This document shows, one piece after another, positions 62,561-64,000 of a DNA stretch of 64,000 nucleotides. A program made the translations under genes and the position numbers. Each line of letters starts with the position of its first letter. Within the stretch, counting starts at the first letter, position 1. This DNA is from Flavobacterium laiguense (GTDB lineage: Bacteria; Bacteroidota; Bacteroidia; Flavobacteriales; Flavobacteriaceae): positions 124,001-188,000 of the forward strand of contig NZ_QCZH01000004.1 in NCBI RefSeq assembly GCF_003097655.1. Reading direction: 5' to 3'. The notes below the pieces were generated by a model. That model made no database searches. It was given only the letters and a program-made list of their open reading frames with translations, and was not told the DNA's origin.

Positions 62561-63580
62561 TTAATATTTACTCAGTTTTGCTTTATGCATAAACTCTTCT
62601 GCTTTTTCGACCATATTGATGCTTCCGCAAAAGAACGGCACTCTTTCATGCAACTCTGTTGGCTGCAATTCCATTATACGATCAAATCCATCAGAGGCTT
62701 TTCCGCCAGCTTGCTCTACGATAAAGGACATTGGGTTGCATTCATACAACAAACGCAATTTCCCTTTTGGTGCTTTAGAACTTGTAGGATAAATATAAAT
62801 TCCTCCTTTGATCATATTTCTATGAATATCGGACACTAAACTTCCAATATAACGAGAGGTATACGGACGATCCCCTTCTTCTAGCTGGCAATATTTAATA
62901 TAATCTTTCACCCCTTGTGGAAAATGCACGTAATTCCCTTCGTTGATCGAATAAATATTTCCGTCTTCAGAAAATTTCATATTAGGATGCGAAAGATAAA
63001 AAGTTCCAATCGCTGGGTTTAACGTAAAACCGTTTACGCCATGTCCTGTAGTATAAACCAACATGGTCGAGGTTCCATAAATTACATAACCCGCAGCAAC
63101 TTGATTGATACCCGGTTGCAAAAAATCTTCCAATGTTACAGGAGTTCCTATTGGCGTTATTCTTCTATAAACCGAAAAAATAGTTCCCACAGAAACATTC
63201 ACATCAATATTAGACGAACCATCTAGAGGATCCATCAAAACTACATATTTATTATTATGACTGCTGTCGCTTCCTTCAACTGTAATAAAATCATCATTCT
63301 CTTCTGAAGCAATACCGCAAACAATTTCACGATTGATTAAGGTTTGAATAAAAATATTATTGGCATAGACATCCAATTTTTGTTGGTCTTCCCCTTGAAT
63401 ATTTTGTTCTCCGGCAGCACCAACAATATCTACTAATCCCGCTTTGTTGACCTTGTAGCTAACCACTTTTGCCGCCAAACGGATAGAGTTGATAATTCTA
63501 GATAATTCTCCTGACGAATATTGAAAGGCATTTTGGTTTTCAATGATAAATTCTCCGAGAGTTTTGTTGCTTTCTTCCAT
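62561..63580 (-). CDS. fbp: Class I fructose-1,6-bisphosphatase
   Basis: Gluconeogenic phosphatase, 339 residues. The metal site [20 protein letters not shown] is the classic DPxDGxxN motif, and [20 protein letters not shown] and [12 protein letters not shown] near the end match. Single gene, convergent with terB-like, divergent from the GNAT gene. Confidence 0.97.
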   Translation of the reverse strand: MEESNKTLGEFIIENQNAFQYSSGELSRIINSIRLAAKVVSYKVNKAGLVDIVGAAGEQNIQGEDQQKLDVYANNIFIQTLINREIVCGIASEENDDFITVEGSDSSHNNKYVVLMDPLDGSSNIDVNVSVGTIFSVYRRITPIGTPVTLEDFLQPGINQVAAGYVIYGTSTMLVYTTGHGVNGFTLNPAIGTFYLSHPNMKFSEDGNIYSINEGNYVHFPQGVKDYIKYCQLEEGDRPYTSRYIGSLVSDIHRNMIKGGIYIYPTSSKAPKGKLRLLYECNPMSFIVEQAGGKASDGFDRIMELQPTELHERVPFFCGSINMVEKAEEFMHKAKLSKY

Positions 63581-63669
63581 TGCGAAATCGATGTAGTTAG
63601 TTTAAGTCACAAATATCGTTTTTTTTGTGAAAACGAAAAAAATAATAACAACATAGTTTATCAGTATTG

Positions 63670-63677
63670 TATATTTG
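63670..63677 (+). promoter_or_regulatory. Possible -7 box of the GNAT gene
   Basis: TATATTTG fits TAnnTTTG, 72 bases before the ATG. No clear -33 partner. Confidence 0.35.
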
Positions 63678-63749
63678 CTACATATTCCATAAAAACAACT
63701 CCTTAATTAATTGTTTTTTAATAATAAAGCAAGATAAAAATACGATATC

Positions 63750-64000
63750 ATGAATATACGCAAAGGAAATAAAGAGGACATGACAGGCGTTTTAGCACTA
63801 ATTCAAGAGCTTGCCGTATTCGAAAAGGAGCCAGAAGCTGTTTTAATCACCGTTGACGACCTCATTCGAGACGGTTTTGGCGAAAATCCTTTGTTTCATG
63901 TATTTGTTGCAGAAGTAGAAAAGGAGATTGTAGGCATTGCTTTGTACTATTATCGCTACTCTACTTGGAAAGGGAAAATAATACATTTGGAAGACTTAGT
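63750..64000 (+). CDS. GNAT family N-acetyltransferase (partial, cut by window end)
   Basis: ATG at 63750; the first 83 residues continue past the window. The start MNIRKGNKEDMTGVLALIQE and the segment VAEVEKEIVGIALYYYRYST, with GKIIHLEDLV, resemble the spermidine/spermine acetyltransferase-like group of GNAT enzymes. The substrate cannot be told, and the acetyl-CoA motif is beyond the window. Confidence 0.85.
   Translation, partial: MNIRKGNKEDMTGVLALIQELAVFEKEPEAVLITVDDLIRDGFGENPLFHVFVAEVEKEIVGIALYYYRYSTWKGKIIHLEDL

Overview
The window is ordinary chromosome from a member of the Bacteroidota, almost certainly Flavobacterium or a close relative. Supporting signs are the gliding genes gldD/gldE beside ssb and mutY, a T9SS type A sorting domain on a secreted M36 peptidase, DUF3127, DUF3109 and DUF3078 proteins, -7 boxes of the form TAnnTTTG, A-rich leaders without Shine-Dalgarno sequences, and spacers filled with short dispersed repeats. 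I see no rRNA, tRNA, CRISPR array, prophage or replication origin.

Layout. 1-7.9 kb: end of a thiamine operon (thiH, thiF), aat, a DUF3127 protein with an SSB-like tail, a flavin reductase, an orphan histidine kinase, a transglutaminase gene cut in two by one in-frame amber codon, a HIT protein and greA. 8.1-14.0 kb: an accessory island. A 79-bp direct repeat and two decayed IS1380-type transposase remnants enclose a tight, AT-rich four-gene operon: acyl carrier protein, cytochrome P450, MBOAT acyltransferase, SGNH hydrolase-like protein. 14.0-21.3 kb: a TPP riboswitch ahead of a TonB-dependent receptor, arfB, a NadR-like kinase fused to DUF4301, a PnuC/PnuT-type transporter, a GGGP synthase and a phosphopantetheinyl transferase; much of this looks like thiamine salvage. 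21.5-31.7 kb: ahcY, a patatin/outer-membrane barrel protein, L21/L27, an active/inactive M16 peptidase pair, an EamA transporter and a metal-binding lipoprotein. 31.8-39.4 kb: gldD, gldE, ssb, an unknown secreted protein, mutY, HU, a 30-residue basic protein and RNase G. 39.4-50 kb: tadA, dxs, DUF3078, the M36 peptidase, dGTPase, and a divergent Lrp regulator/metE pair. 50-64 kb: RDD protein, AAA ATPase, a toxin-antitoxin pair, class I ribonucleotide reductase, DUF3109, marC, a flavoprotein, an S41 protease, dCMP deaminase, a HupE/UreJ protein, TerB, fbp and a GNAT start.

The best candidate for an undescribed system is the ACP-P450-MBOAT-SGNH operon. Its parts resemble the carrier/MBOAT/SGNH core of D-alanylation (DltC/DltB/DltD) and of alginate-type O-acylation, but a P450 takes the place of an adenylating enzyme. 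This suggests export of an oxidised acyl group onto an envelope polymer or lipid.

The second theme is repeats that take part in gene structure. One identical 40-bp repeat encodes the same C-terminal peptide on ThiH and on GGGP synthase and ends two bases before the start codons of thiF and pnuC. Related sequences abut other start codons. GC-rich palindromes are read in frame in the same two proteins. A roughly 160-bp element, present twice more than 50 kb apart, precedes or supplies the start region of a lipoprotein gene and a HupE gene.
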